The notes beneath the pieces are model-generated. The model was not told the origin of the DNA. It saw only the letters and a list, made by a program, of their open reading frames with translations, and ran no database searches. From Fibrobacter succinogenes (GTDB lineage Bacteria > Fibrobacterota > Fibrobacteria > Fibrobacterales > Fibrobacteraceae): 64,000 nt of DNA. The position numbers and the translations under genes were made by a program. Numbering within the stretch: position 1 is the stretch's first letter; every line of letters begins with the position of its first letter. The stretch spans positions 82,662 through 146,661 of the forward strand of contig CACWNW010000003.1 in assembly GCA_902762305.1 (NCBI GenBank), given 5' to 3'. Shown piece after piece: positions 42,722 through 51,854 of this stretch.

Positions 42722-42730
42722 TGCTATAAT
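42722..42730 (+). promoter_or_regulatory. Extended -10 promoter of the ECF sigma operon
   Basis: TTTGCTATAAT contains TGC-TATAAT, an extended -10 (hexamer 42725-42730). Transcription would begin near 42737. Confidence 0.6.
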
Positions 42731-42777
42731 ACTTTTCCATGCAACCACCCCCGCCCCCCAAGCATCAAAATAAAAGA

Positions 42778-43341
42778 ATGGACGAAAGAGTGATTCTAAA
42801 GATGGTTCAGGAAGGCAGCCGCGAGGCTCTTGGACTGCTGTGGAGTGAACACAGCAGCAAGGTCCTGAACCTCGCCTTCAGAATGCTCCGAGACAGGGAC
42901 GAAGCCGAAGACATCCTCATGGACGTCTTTGTGCAGGTTCCCTCCGCCATAAAAAGTTTCAAAGGCCAGAGCGCCGTCGCCACATGGCTCTACCGCCTCA
43001 CGGTGAACGCATGCCTCATGAAGTTGCGTGCAGGCAAACGCCACCGCGAGCTCGAAGAGGAACACCTCGACACGATCATCGAGGAAGCCCTCGGGAAGGC
43101 AGATGCGGCAAACGATTTCGACCCGACCCTTCTCGAAAAGGGACTCGCCCAGTTGAACGCAGAGACGCGAAGCATGCTCTGGCTCAAGGATGCCGAGGAC
43201 CTGGACGTAAAGGACCTCGCCGAGATTTACAAGATGCCCGAGGGCACCGTCAAGGCGAGGCTCAGCCGCGCAAGGAGTTTTGTTCGCAACTATATAAACG
43301 AACGCAAAGCCAATATCAACAAGGAGTGCAACCATGCCTAA
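42778..43341 (+). CDS. ECF-type RNA polymerase sigma factor
   Basis: 187 aa from ATG 42778. An in-frame ATG at 42739 would add MQPPPPPKHQNKR but lies only about 2 nt after the predicted transcription start. Region 2 (about 5-80) includes RDRDEAEDILMDVFV and SAVATWLYRLTVNACL. Region 4 (about 118-175) includes LAQLNAETRSMLWLKDAEDLDVKDLAEIYKMPEGTVKARLSRAR with its helix-turn-helix. Directs RNA polymerase to stress-type promoters. It overlaps the next gene by 8 bp, so the unit is sigma, putative anti-sigma, then a Spy-like protein. Confidence 0.9.
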   Translation: MDERVILKMVQEGSREALGLLWSEHSSKVLNLAFRMLRDRDEAEDILMDVFVQVPSAIKSFKGQSAVATWLYRLTVNACLMKLRAGKRHRELEEEHLDTIIEEALGKADAANDFDPTLLEKGLAQLNAETRSMLWLKDAEDLDVKDLAEIYKMPEGTVKARLSRARSFVRNYINERKANINKECNHA

Positions 43342-43684
43342 CAAAATCGACTTCTCGAAAATGGAACGGCTCACCCCCCGAGCCGATTCCTGGGCTAAAG
43401 TCTGCGCCCGCCTGGACGCAGAAGCCAAGAATGCACCCGCAGGGAAAATCATCGACATCAAGAGCTGGTACAGCGCCATCCCGATTGCGGCAAGCCTCGT
43501 GCTCGTGAGCATCATGGCGCTCCTCCCCGCAATCAACAATTCGAACAGCACCGAGACTATATCCATGAACAGTTCCGCACCTGCCGAGGTCATGAGCTGG
43601 TATTCCAGCCTGGGCAACTCGACGAGCGACGAATTCGAAACGCTCGAGGAAACTGTCGGATTCAGCTATTTAACAAAGGAGTAA
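43334..43684 (+). CDS. Putative anti-sigma factor (single-span membrane protein)
   Basis: 116 aa. A cytoplasmic N-terminal part (1-46, containing WAKVCARLDAEAKN), one membrane segment (about 47-68, AIPIAASLVLVSIMALLPA) and a short Ser/Thr-rich outer part. No family recognised and no zinc HxxxCxxC motif. Its overlap with the sigma gene and its topology are the basis for calling it an anti-sigma factor. Confidence 0.6.
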   Translation: MPNKIDFSKMERLTPRADSWAKVCARLDAEAKNAPAGKIIDIKSWYSAIPIAASLVLVSIMALLPAINNSNSTETISMNSSAPAEVMSWYSSLGNSTSDEFETLEETVGFSYLTKE

Positions 43685-43688
43685 AACC

Positions 43689-44309
43689 ATGAAAGGAGCA
43701 ACGCTATTCGCAGCAAGTCTCGCCATTTTCGCACTGATCCTGGGATTCTTCCTTGGGAACTTCGGTGGCAAGTGCAGCTGCTGTTGCAACAAGGCAGAAA
43801 CTGCCCAGTGCATGCGCCACGGCATGATGCCGCCCCCGCCTCCCGGCCCGCCGCACCACCCGCGTGAATTCCGCGGCCCGCACGGAGACTTCGGCAAGGG
43901 TCCCGGAGCACGTTTCAAGGGCAACATGAACCCCGCGGTCGTCGATTCCATGTTGCAGGTGACACCCGAGCAGAAGGAAGCGCTCGACGCCAACCGCGCC
44001 AAGGGCGATTCCATATTCAAGGAACTGAGGAAGCAGAAGCACGACGCCGAAAAGGCGCTGGGCAAAGCGCTCGACAGCAGGGACCCCGCAAGCATCGAGG
44101 CAGCAAAGGCCCTGGTGCTCGAAGCCGACAAGGCTCTGCTCGAACACCGCATCAACGGGGTGAACGCCCTCGCGAAAGTCCTCACGCCTGAACAGTTCGA
44201 AAAGTTCAGCCAATTCCGCAGGGACCAAATGAAAAAGTTCCGCGACCAAATGAAGGAACGTCGCCACGGCCCCAGGGGCCCAGAAGAAGCTGATAGCGCC
44301 GCGCAGTAG
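43689..44309 (+). CDS. Spy/CpxP/CnrX-like periplasmic metal-binding protein
   Basis: 206 aa. Membrane anchor or signal (about 6-23), then GKCSCCCNKAETAQCMRHGMM, a Cys cluster, and a His/Pro-rich segment (about 40-72, PPGPPHHPRE) that could bind metal. The helical core (about 85-185) has two LTxxQ-like Spy motifs: VTPEQKEAL and LTPEQFEKFSQF. The family includes metal sensors such as CnrX and chaperones such as Spy. Last gene of the ECF operon, 4 bp after the putative anti-sigma gene, so it is probably the sensor or a main target of the sigma factor. Confidence 0.75.
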   Translation: MKGATLFAASLAIFALILGFFLGNFGGKCSCCCNKAETAQCMRHGMMPPPPPGPPHHPREFRGPHGDFGKGPGARFKGNMNPAVVDSMLQVTPEQKEALDANRAKGDSIFKELRKQKHDAEKALGKALDSRDPASIEAAKALVLEADKALLEHRINGVNALAKVLTPEQFEKFSQFRRDQMKKFRDQMKERRHGPRGPEEADSAAQ

Positions 44310-44340
44310 CACGCAGCCTCAATAATTTCTTGATACAGAG

Positions 44341-44372
44341 ACCCCCGACGCGAAAGCGCCGGGGTTTCTTTG
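44341..44372 (+). terminator. Terminator after the ECF operon
   Basis: ACCCCCGACGC-GAAA-GCGCCGGGGT with one internal mismatch, followed by TTCTTTG. Located between converging genes. Confidence 0.8.
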
Positions 44373-44391
44373 CAAGCCGTCAATGCCGCAA

Positions 44392-46731
44392 TCAGATTTT
44401 CTTGACTACGGTAAGGATGTTCTTGTTCCCGTCCTTGCGGTAGGCGATATCCCGCATGCTCCTGCTCGAGAGGAACTGCCCGAGAATATCGAGTTTCCGC
44501 TCTTCGGCAGAGGACATCTCTCCGGAATCCGCATCCTCGGCGGTATCGCCGGGTTGCACGCCATCGGCAAAGCAGAGCCGCGCCATCACGTGCGACCTGC
44601 AGGTTTCCACCGTGAACGTCACCTTGTCCGTTCCCGAAAATTCGACAACGTTATCGAATATCTGGACCACGGCGTCACCGACCTGCTTCTGCACCGCGGC
44701 AGAAATTCCAAGCGGCTCGAGGACCTCCCCGATAAACGACGTCAGGGCATTGCAACTTTCGGGCCTTGCATCCACGACAGTCTCGCGGTGTTCCCAACCG
44801 TCGCCCCTGCCTCCGGTATACTGTACCGCGAGCATAGCGATATCGTCGATCTGCGGCACGCCATTTATGAACCCGTCGAAGTGTTCCTTCATAAAGTAGC
44901 ACGCCCCGCCAGGTGCGCGGTTGCCGCTTTCCGAGAGATTCAGGAAGAGCCTGGTGTTCCCGAACTTTTCCCCTTCGGCATTCACCGCATTGACAACGCC
45001 ATCCGTATAGAAGAACATCATGTCGCCCGGAGCGAGGTCCAGCGACTGCTGCGTGTAGCAGGCATCCTTCTCCATGGCAAGGGCCACGCCGAGTTCGCAC
45101 TTCAGGAATTCCACGGAGCCGTCCTTGTGGCGGATTGCCGGAACATTCTGCCCTGCCGAAGCATAATCCACATGCCCGTTGCGCAGGTCCAAGATGCCCA
45201 TCCACACCGTAACAGGCATGTTGTCCTTGTTCCGGCGGGCAAGTTCGAAATTCGCCTTGTTGAAAATCTCGGAAACCGCAGTGACATGTATGGTCATGGT
45301 CCGGAGCACGATTCTAGTCACCATCATGACAAGTGCGGCCTGGACGCCCTTACCCGTGACATCGCCCATCACGAATGCCAGATGGTCGTCATCCACCTTG
45401 AAGAAGTCGTAGAAGGCGCCACCGACTTCCTTCGCCGGCTCCAGGTACAGGGCGAGCGAATGCCGCATATCGCCGCAGTTTTCCTCCTCCTCGTCCTTCG
45501 GGAGGATACCCATCTCGATTCCGCGCGCGAACTCGAGGTCGTGTTCCACGCGGTCGATGCGCTTCTGCTTTTCGACATACGCCTTAAGCGAGGAACGCAT
45601 GTCGCTGAAGGCGGTGGCGAGCTGCGAGATTTCGTCGTGGCCGCTGATCATCGGGAGGGCCGTGTCGAAATCGCCCTTGCCGAGTTTTTCTGCGGCAATG
45701 GCAAGCGTCTTGAGCGGGCGCGACACGCGGAGCGTTATCACGAGGATAAGCACAAGCATAACTACGTACCCGCCGATTCCAATCCACGCGAACATGTAGT
45801 TCACGGAGCGCTTCTCTTCGAGGAATGTCTCCGCAGGCCACACGATCATGAACGTCCAGTCGATAGTTTCCATCGCCGTAAAGTAGATGACGGCCTCGTC
45901 GCCTTCGATCGAAGAACCCAGGAAAAGCCCGCTCTTCTTGCTGCTCACAGCCTTCTCGAACTCATCGAACCGCTTGCGCGACGCGCTCTTCGAAATGGAA
46001 CCGAAGTTCCCCTTGAAAGTGAGTTCATTTTTCGGATGGGCAATCACCATGTTGCTCGCCGAAAGCACCACCGCATAACCGTTGTTCGATACCGGAATGT
46101 TCGCCACCATGTCCTTGAGGAAGGCAATGGAAATATCGACACACAGCACGCCCGCAAACCGCTTGTTGCCAGAAGCGTCCTTGCGGAATATAGGCGTGGT
46201 ATAGATGACGATGGGTTCCTTGATGAACTGTCCGACAAAAGGTTCCTGCCAGATGCCCTTCATGCTGTCCCTGGTGCTCGTGTACCAGGTCGTCTCCAAG
46301 AAGTTTCCGCCATCGGTGATAATGTTGCCGTCTTCCGTGTGGTGCGCAAGCCGCATGTACTGGCCCTTGGGCGCTCCCTTCGGGGCCATCCCCGGTTCGT
46401 AGGCGACCACCACGGCAAGCACCTGGGGCACCGTCGTTCGCACGCCCGAAAGCGAACTCAGCAAGAAGTCGTCGAGTTCCTGCCCGACAAGCCCCTGCTC
46501 GCTCACCTTGCCCGCGATTTCTTCGCCAAAGTTACGGCAAGAACCGAACAGGTTGTTTATGACAGCCACATTGGCGCGGCTAATCTCTTCGCCCTTCTCC
46601 AAGAGGAGCCGGGAAATCCTATCCTGGATCTGCGTGCTGCTGAAACCGAACAGAGCAGCGAACACGACGCTGATGCCCAGGAGAATCATCGCGGACTGTT
46701 TGAACGCCAAACCGCGTACGTTAACCTTCAT
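44392..46731 (-). CDS. Membrane PP2C/SpoIIE phosphatase with Cache-HAMP sensor and ATPase-like domain
   Basis: 779 aa from ATG 46729-46731 (MKVNVRG). Membrane segment 1 (about 10-32), extracytoplasmic Cache sensor (about 36-318), membrane segment 2 (about 325-347), HAMP (about 348-400), SpoIIE/RsbU PP2C phosphatase (about 425-640, LAFVMGDVTGKGVQAALVM, FFYTDGVVNA), then an HATPase_c-like region (about 655-765, QVGDAVVQIFDNVVEF). Typically such proteins dephosphorylate an anti-anti-sigma factor in a partner-switching pathway. No STAS partner gene lies nearby. Convergent with the ECF operon. Confidence 0.87.
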   Translation of the reverse strand: MKVNVRGLAFKQSAMILLGISVVFAALFGFSSTQIQDRISRLLLEKGEEISRANVAVINNLFGSCRNFGEEIAGKVSEQGLVGQELDDFLLSSLSGVRTTVPQVLAVVVAYEPGMAPKGAPKGQYMRLAHHTEDGNIITDGGNFLETTWYTSTRDSMKGIWQEPFVGQFIKEPIVIYTTPIFRKDASGNKRFAGVLCVDISIAFLKDMVANIPVSNNGYAVVLSASNMVIAHPKNELTFKGNFGSISKSASRKRFDEFEKAVSSKKSGLFLGSSIEGDEAVIYFTAMETIDWTFMIVWPAETFLEEKRSVNYMFAWIGIGGYVVMLVLILVITLRVSRPLKTLAIAAEKLGKGDFDTALPMISGHDEISQLATAFSDMRSSLKAYVEKQKRIDRVEHDLEFARGIEMGILPKDEEEENCGDMRHSLALYLEPAKEVGGAFYDFFKVDDDHLAFVMGDVTGKGVQAALVMMVTRIVLRTMTIHVTAVSEIFNKANFELARRNKDNMPVTVWMGILDLRNGHVDYASAGQNVPAIRHKDGSVEFLKCELGVALAMEKDACYTQQSLDLAPGDMMFFYTDGVVNAVNAEGEKFGNTRLFLNLSESGNRAPGGACYFMKEHFDGFINGVPQIDDIAMLAVQYTGGRGDGWEHRETVVDARPESCNALTSFIGEVLEPLGISAAVQKQVGDAVVQIFDNVVEFSGTDKVTFTVETCRSHVMARLCFADGVQPGDTAEDADSGEMSSAEERKLDILGQFLSSRSMRDIAYRKDGNKNILTVVKKI

Positions 46732-46793
46732 AGCCAAGCCTCTAAAAAATTAAACGTTTCACGTTTTTTTAAATCCCTAGCCACCACTCACCA

Positions 46794-47357
46794 TCATCTC
46801 TTGAAAATCTTGTCGACCGTGTCGGCGAACTCCTCGAAAGCGAACGTGCCTTCCAGTTCTGCGAGAGCCTTCACGAGCCCGCGGTAATGCCATTCATGCT
46901 GCTTTTTGCTCTTGACATGGAAGAGCTTCCACACCTCGTCGCCATGTTCCCTGCAATCGCGGTAGATGGCGCGGGCGTTGCTCAGCTTGTCGGATAGGGC
47001 CACAATCTTCGCGTCGCGGGAGGCCGCCTTCAGCTGGTCGATAGCGATGGATTTGCGCAACTGCCAGCTTTCTTCTTCCGTCTTGCCGTTTACCACGATG
47101 TCGGATTCCGTTTCCACGAGCTGCGCGACACGTTCACCGAATTCGCGCTTGACATCGGAATACTTCACGCCGGCATCCTCTACGGTATCGTGTAGGGCGG
47201 CCGCGGCCAGAAGTTCCTGGTCGTTCGTCATGGTGGCTGCTATGGCAACAGCCTCCAGGGGGTGGACGATGTACGGGAATCCCTTCCCCTTGCGCTCGGC
47301 GCCCTGGTGCGCCTTGACCGCAAAAACAATCGCCTTGTCAAGAATCGAAGTGTCCAT
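46794..47357 (-). CDS. SpoT/MESH1-type HD-domain phosphohydrolase
   Basis: 187 aa. HD domain with KGKGFPYIVHPLEAVAI (about 23-39) and the HDTVED metal motif (about 56-61), plus the KIVALSDKLSNAR helix. It matches stand-alone (p)ppGpp hydrolases of the MESH1 type and lacks a synthetase domain. Probably removes the alarmone or a related nucleotide; the exact substrate is inferred. 62 bp upstream of the phosphatase gene on the same strand, so the two may be co-transcribed. Confidence 0.82.
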   Translation of the reverse strand: MDTSILDKAIVFAVKAHQGAERKGKGFPYIVHPLEAVAIAATMTNDQELLAAAALHDTVEDAGVKYSDVKREFGERVAQLVETESDIVVNGKTEEESWQLRKSIAIDQLKAASRDAKIVALSDKLSNARAIYRDCREHGDEVWKLFHVKSKKQHEWHYRGLVKALAELEGTFAFEEFADTVDKIFKR

Positions 47358-47413
47358 ACCATTAATCTAAACAAAAAACAAACTAAATACAACGTCCCAT
47401 GCAACTATAAACG

Positions 47414-47456
47414 AAAAAACGGCCCCCTTTTGCACCTTTCCGGTACAGGAGAGCCG
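47414..47456 (-). terminator. Terminator at the end of the six-gene cluster
   Basis: On the minus strand CGGCTCTC pairs with GGGGGCCG (8 bp, two G-U pairs), followed by six T. 31 bp past the stop codon of the last gene. It fits a single transcription unit for the cluster. Confidence 0.6.
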
Positions 47457-47487
47457 ATTTTTGACAGTCCGAGAATGAATTTATCGG

Positions 47488-49566
47488 TTATGGAGCGGCG
47501 TCGGGAACGGCATCTAAATCGATGAACAGGTCATCCAATTCACTGGCAGGGACGTTTTTCTCCACACCAAGCACTTGTTTCCTTATCTTCCCCTCTGAAT
47601 CCCTATACACCTTAGTGATTTCGTACGAGATGAGATCATCCGGTGTATAGATTATGATACTAATCGGCTCTTCGTCTTCGAAGTCGGTGAACATCTTCGT
47701 TGTAGAAACATCTCGGTCAACAACCTCCGAATGGACAGAAAATCCAACAATGATTTTTTTCACGTCTTCGGTGTCACCCAAAATAATCGGGATAATTTCC
47801 TTTTCGATTAACGGGTCATCAACCATGACCGCATAATCCTTCAAAAGGAAACGCGGGAATTTGAGAGGCGGTTGACTCTTCTTTTTGAAATAGAACACCT
47901 TGGAAACCCAAAGATTAAGTTCAGACTTGTCTTTTCCGCGCACGGCATAGGTACGTTGATCGGTCTTTTCATCTATAACAAAGCGCTTACTTTTTGCTAT
48001 GGGTTCCCCATTACAATCTTCCACATCGACAATGACTTCTACCTTTTCAAAGACAGAGAAATCGACACTGCCGGCCATAATAGGAACTTCGCGGAAGAAC
48101 ATATAGGCGTTCGGAGCAATAGTAAGAATCCTGCTAGAAGACAATACTGGCTGAGTTACAATCTCTTTGGGAGAGCAATGATTGTCGACATTACTTGAAT
48201 AGATAAGGCGAATCTGATAATAATAGCCGCCATCGTCATCATCATCGCACAGCCAAGAGATATGGTGCTTCTTTTCGCTTTCGTTAACCGAGAAGTTAAA
48301 ATTGCCTAAAGGCTTTGCCTTATCGGGCTTAGCAAAATGATTTTCGGGAACGCTCTCAAGTACGCCATCTTTGTACTTCCACACAATAACCTCTACAGAT
48401 TCAAGGTCATTATTCGGGTCATCAAAGTCATGAAACAGTTCTATATCGACGCTTTGGGTATCCCACAATTCACCAAAAGCGACTTTCTTTACATAGTCAT
48501 CGTAATGGTCCGCAATCAAATCGCTGTTTTCCATTAGCAACGCTTTTGGATTATGATGCTGAATGATTGCAGAGCGTTCCGAGTAGTCGACAGAAAGTAT
48601 CCGATCTTCGCTGATTTTTTCGTTGCTAAGCTTATAACAGAAGCCCACCTTGATAGGAGTGACAACGTCCGAAATCTTAATCAGGCGGTCAGTAATCGAA
48701 TCAAGGAGGGACGAATCTTCGTCGTTCAACACAGAAGGCTTGAAGAGTTCTCGTATAACAGAGTCTTTAAATTCATCGACCAGCCTATCAATCCGCTTCT
48801 GCTCTTCTTCGTCCGTAACCATGCTGGTCACTTCAATCTTGATGGATCCGTTTTCGACCATTTTTTGAGTCAACCACTCAAAGTGAGCGCCAAGATCAGC
48901 CTGAAACTGTTGATAGGTAAACTTTAGATTGGCATCAATATTTTCCAGTGCCGTTTCTTGACACCGGGAAAGGAACGCCGTGATTTTGATATCGGCAGCA
49001 GGGCGAATAGCTGCAAATTGCAAGTCATAGTCCGCAGCAATAACGCCTTGGCCATTACCTATAGCAGAATTGATTAATTCCGTTCCGCGCCTGTCATACC
49101 GAACATTAAAAACACTTTTGAGGTTTTGAGTAAGCGAAGGCCTCTGAGAGGTAACAATCGCTTTTACCATGTCACTGCTTTGATTGTCGAACGACGACTT
49201 ATCCAACGTTATCAAGTCAACACGGCCATCTGTCCACACGGGGGTGGTCAGCCGAGCATTTCCTGGTATCGATGTGATGGTTCTCCGCAGTGCATCAAAA
49301 GCCTGTTGCAGTCTCTCAGGGGCCACCATACAATCAATACTGAGCTGCAGAATAGACCCTGCAGAATCTTCCATGTCTGAACTAGAGGCATCAACCATCT
49401 TGTTCTCATGGAACAACTGCAAGAAAAATTCATATTCATCTTCCCTATCGGGCCTAGGCGACAACTTAATCTCATCTGGAAGATAATAGATTATTGTTTC
49501 GTCCTGGTGGTCTCCGAAAAAGGTTACTCCTTCATAACATCCGTATGATTTGGATAGATCTAGCAT
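47488..49566 (-). CDS. Giant-family protein P6 (unknown function)
   Basis: 692 aa, no signal peptide or membrane segment. Shares with P1, P2, P4 and P5 an N-terminal block (VTFFGDHQDETIIYYLPDEI, about 14-33), an RPSLTQ segment (142-147, degenerate form of KPSLFG), and YDLQFAAIRPA (180-190). A long acidic helical stretch (about 195-300) and beta-sandwich repeats (about 400-640) follow, with a FNFSVNESEK-type strand and an acidic DDDDDGGYYYQI turn. Function unknown; last gene of the putative operon. Confidence 0.7.
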   Translation of the reverse strand: MLDLSKSYGCYEGVTFFGDHQDETIIYYLPDEIKLSPRPDREDEYEFFLQLFHENKMVDASSSDMEDSAGSILQLSIDCMVAPERLQQAFDALRRTITSIPGNARLTTPVWTDGRVDLITLDKSSFDNQSSDMVKAIVTSQRPSLTQNLKSVFNVRYDRRGTELINSAIGNGQGVIAADYDLQFAAIRPAADIKITAFLSRCQETALENIDANLKFTYQQFQADLGAHFEWLTQKMVENGSIKIEVTSMVTDEEEQKRIDRLVDEFKDSVIRELFKPSVLNDEDSSLLDSITDRLIKISDVVTPIKVGFCYKLSNEKISEDRILSVDYSERSAIIQHHNPKALLMENSDLIADHYDDYVKKVAFGELWDTQSVDIELFHDFDDPNNDLESVEVIVWKYKDGVLESVPENHFAKPDKAKPLGNFNFSVNESEKKHHISWLCDDDDDGGYYYQIRLIYSSNVDNHCSPKEIVTQPVLSSSRILTIAPNAYMFFREVPIMAGSVDFSVFEKVEVIVDVEDCNGEPIAKSKRFVIDEKTDQRTYAVRGKDKSELNLWVSKVFYFKKKSQPPLKFPRFLLKDYAVMVDDPLIEKEIIPIILGDTEDVKKIIVGFSVHSEVVDRDVSTTKMFTDFEDEEPISIIIYTPDDLISYEITKVYRDSEGKIRKQVLGVEKNVPASELDDLFIDLDAVPDAAP

Positions 49567-49587
49567 ATCAGTATTGATGGTTTGGGG

Positions 49588-51849
49588 TTAATTCTCTACA
49601 AGTTCTAACAGCAAAAGGTCTCGGTCATCGGCTTTTTTCTTAGTTTTGAAAACTTCGCCTTTGTCCGTATCCTTCGCAACAAACTTATAGTAATAGGCTT
49701 TATCATCGCCTTTTTTCCAATCGTATTTAAATTCTACCACACTATCGGCCTTGACAATAGATTTTACTATCGGCTCGGCATTCTTGGTAGGATAGAACGA
49801 AATCTTGATTTCACCGATATCGTTCTTTTTAAAATCGTCTGGATTTTTCAATTTAACTTGAACGGTTCGTTCCGGTTTTAAAGAATCTACATCAATTGCA
49901 ACATAGCTCTCGTTTTCAACCTGGATCCACCCACCCTCGACATGACTACCATCGCGTCTAAAGACACGATAATAATATTCGAACGTGCGTTTTTCAGTAT
50001 CAAGACTGCAAGCCGCATTCAATGTATCTGTAGTATGGTCCCCCTTGAATGTGAAAATATTGGTAATAGGATCTTCTTGCGCGGCATCCTTAAACCGCGT
50101 TTCGATAATAACCCTTTCAACATCTTCCCAATCAGCCATACAATCCAGCTCTACTTGCCAATTGTTCTCAAATGGGTTGGGAACCAGAACAATGGTTGAG
50201 TCCTGCGTTTTATCCAGTTGCTGCGAAATATCCTTCGCGTTGGGCAGCACATAGGTGAAATCAATCTTGTATTTCAAGCTCATTTCACGATCTGTTATGA
50301 TGGATAGGAACTTGTGATCGGCATTGTCTTTGTCGAAAACAAAATCCTTGTTCATCACAGTTTTCCCATCAAGTTCATCACTATAGACGTCTACCTTCGC
50401 TATAATCATATTCGCATAGTCGAATACTGAAAGATCAGGCAAGTTGAGGTCTATCTCAAAGTTCTTGTAATAATCTGCAGGATTGATGTAGATGTAGTTG
50501 CTCTCAGTTGTCGTCACCTTTGTCACCAAAGGACTTGGGAGGACTCCTGGCAGAGAATCAAGATAGATATGGGACCAGAACTCATAACGATACTCCTTAT
50601 CACGGTAGCGCGTGTAAGTAAAGCTTTTGGAAAGTTTTGTCGAATCTTTCGATTCGACCCCATCGAAAGCAATAGTTTCTGGTTCTTTAATCTGTTGACC
50701 AGTAGCAACGTCTATAACGCGGCAATAGGTAACAACGGATTTGATGAAGTTTCCTTCAAATGTGCTGGCATCGAGCCTCACAGTAACCGTCTGACCCTTC
50801 ACTTCGAGGTCATCGAGAAGAACCCACGTGAGATAGTCATCGATATTGACACCAGCGCTATCAATGATTTCCTTCAGTTGACCTTGCGGACTAATGGAGA
50901 AAGTCTTTGCATTCTTTTGGTGCAAATCAATTTCATAGGTCTTGAGTTGCGTCTCGTCTACTGTTTTTTTGCTATAAGAATAGCCGGGCAGGACTGATTT
51001 AACTATCTCAGTGGAGAAATCAGCAAGAGCCCCAGCAACACTCTCCGCTGAAAGCTGATTTGAAATCAATTTGTTCTCTTCAAAAAACAATTTGATAACC
51101 TCTGATTTCAAATCGTTCAACAAAGCCTTCATCGCTTCGGCCTTGATATCCGGATCCATTTCTTCGATCTCGATTGTCAATGCATGAGATTCTTGCAGTT
51201 CATTGACAATCTTTTCTACATCACTGTTGTAAAAAATCCAATTTTGTTTTGTTTTTTCTTGAACATGATGGTAGACCAATTGCATATCGGCTCTCATATA
51301 GGCCTTGTAAACCGGAGTTATGCCGATAATGTCTAGATCATAGTTAATAGTCGCCATAATTTGGTTGCTGCTGAGGGCAGCAACCAAACGTTTAGCATCT
51401 TCACCAGTAGTCCTAATAGCAAGTGACGCCCGATTCGTTCCAATCATCGAAGGACTGAAACCAGAACTGACATACCAACTCTTGGAATTATCCGAGCCTT
51501 CTTTTTGGGCCATAAAGAGTTTAACAACACCTTTATGGAGTGGTGCAGGAGAGAACGTCTTGGCTGTTCGCTTGAAGTTCTTTTTTACTTCTTCACGTGC
51601 ATTTTCTAGTTCTTCTTCGGTAACACTCAGATCTATGTCTATGCTAAGACCTGTTTCGAGAATGCTGTCATTATCTTTGCCAACACCAGATTCGGGGACA
51701 ACAGCATAGACAGACAGAGCAGGCTTGCCATTCTCATCGAAGCAAAGCTTCGGCTTTTGCGTGACGTAATAAAATACAGTAGGGTCGGTATCATCAGTAT
51801 AAATTCTGAGATTCCCAACATCAAGAAAAGGAGGTTGTAAATTAAGCAT
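49588..51849 (-). CDS. Giant-family protein P5 (unknown function)
   Basis: 753 aa, no signal peptide. N-terminal block LRIYTDDTDPTVFYYVTQKP (14-33), SPSMIG (132-137), YDLDIIGITPVYKAY (170-184), then a helical region with SAESVAGALADFSTEIVKS and at least two beta-sandwich modules, each starting with a D-W-E-D-V-x-x-V-type strand (WEDVERVIIETRFKD). Gap to P4 is 5 bp, so translation is likely coupled. No enzymatic motif seen. Confidence 0.7.
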   Translation of the reverse strand: MLNLQPPFLDVGNLRIYTDDTDPTVFYYVTQKPKLCFDENGKPALSVYAVVPESGVGKDNDSILETGLSIDIDLSVTEEELENAREEVKKNFKRTAKTFSPAPLHKGVVKLFMAQKEGSDNSKSWYVSSGFSPSMIGTNRASLAIRTTGEDAKRLVAALSSNQIMATINYDLDIIGITPVYKAYMRADMQLVYHHVQEKTKQNWIFYNSDVEKIVNELQESHALTIEIEEMDPDIKAEAMKALLNDLKSEVIKLFFEENKLISNQLSAESVAGALADFSTEIVKSVLPGYSYSKKTVDETQLKTYEIDLHQKNAKTFSISPQGQLKEIIDSAGVNIDDYLTWVLLDDLEVKGQTVTVRLDASTFEGNFIKSVVTYCRVIDVATGQQIKEPETIAFDGVESKDSTKLSKSFTYTRYRDKEYRYEFWSHIYLDSLPGVLPSPLVTKVTTTESNYIYINPADYYKNFEIDLNLPDLSVFDYANMIIAKVDVYSDELDGKTVMNKDFVFDKDNADHKFLSIITDREMSLKYKIDFTYVLPNAKDISQQLDKTQDSTIVLVPNPFENNWQVELDCMADWEDVERVIIETRFKDAAQEDPITNIFTFKGDHTTDTLNAACSLDTEKRTFEYYYRVFRRDGSHVEGGWIQVENESYVAIDVDSLKPERTVQVKLKNPDDFKKNDIGEIKISFYPTKNAEPIVKSIVKADSVVEFKYDWKKGDDKAYYYKFVAKDTDKGEVFKTKKKADDRDLLLLELVEN

Positions 51850-51854
51850 AATGG

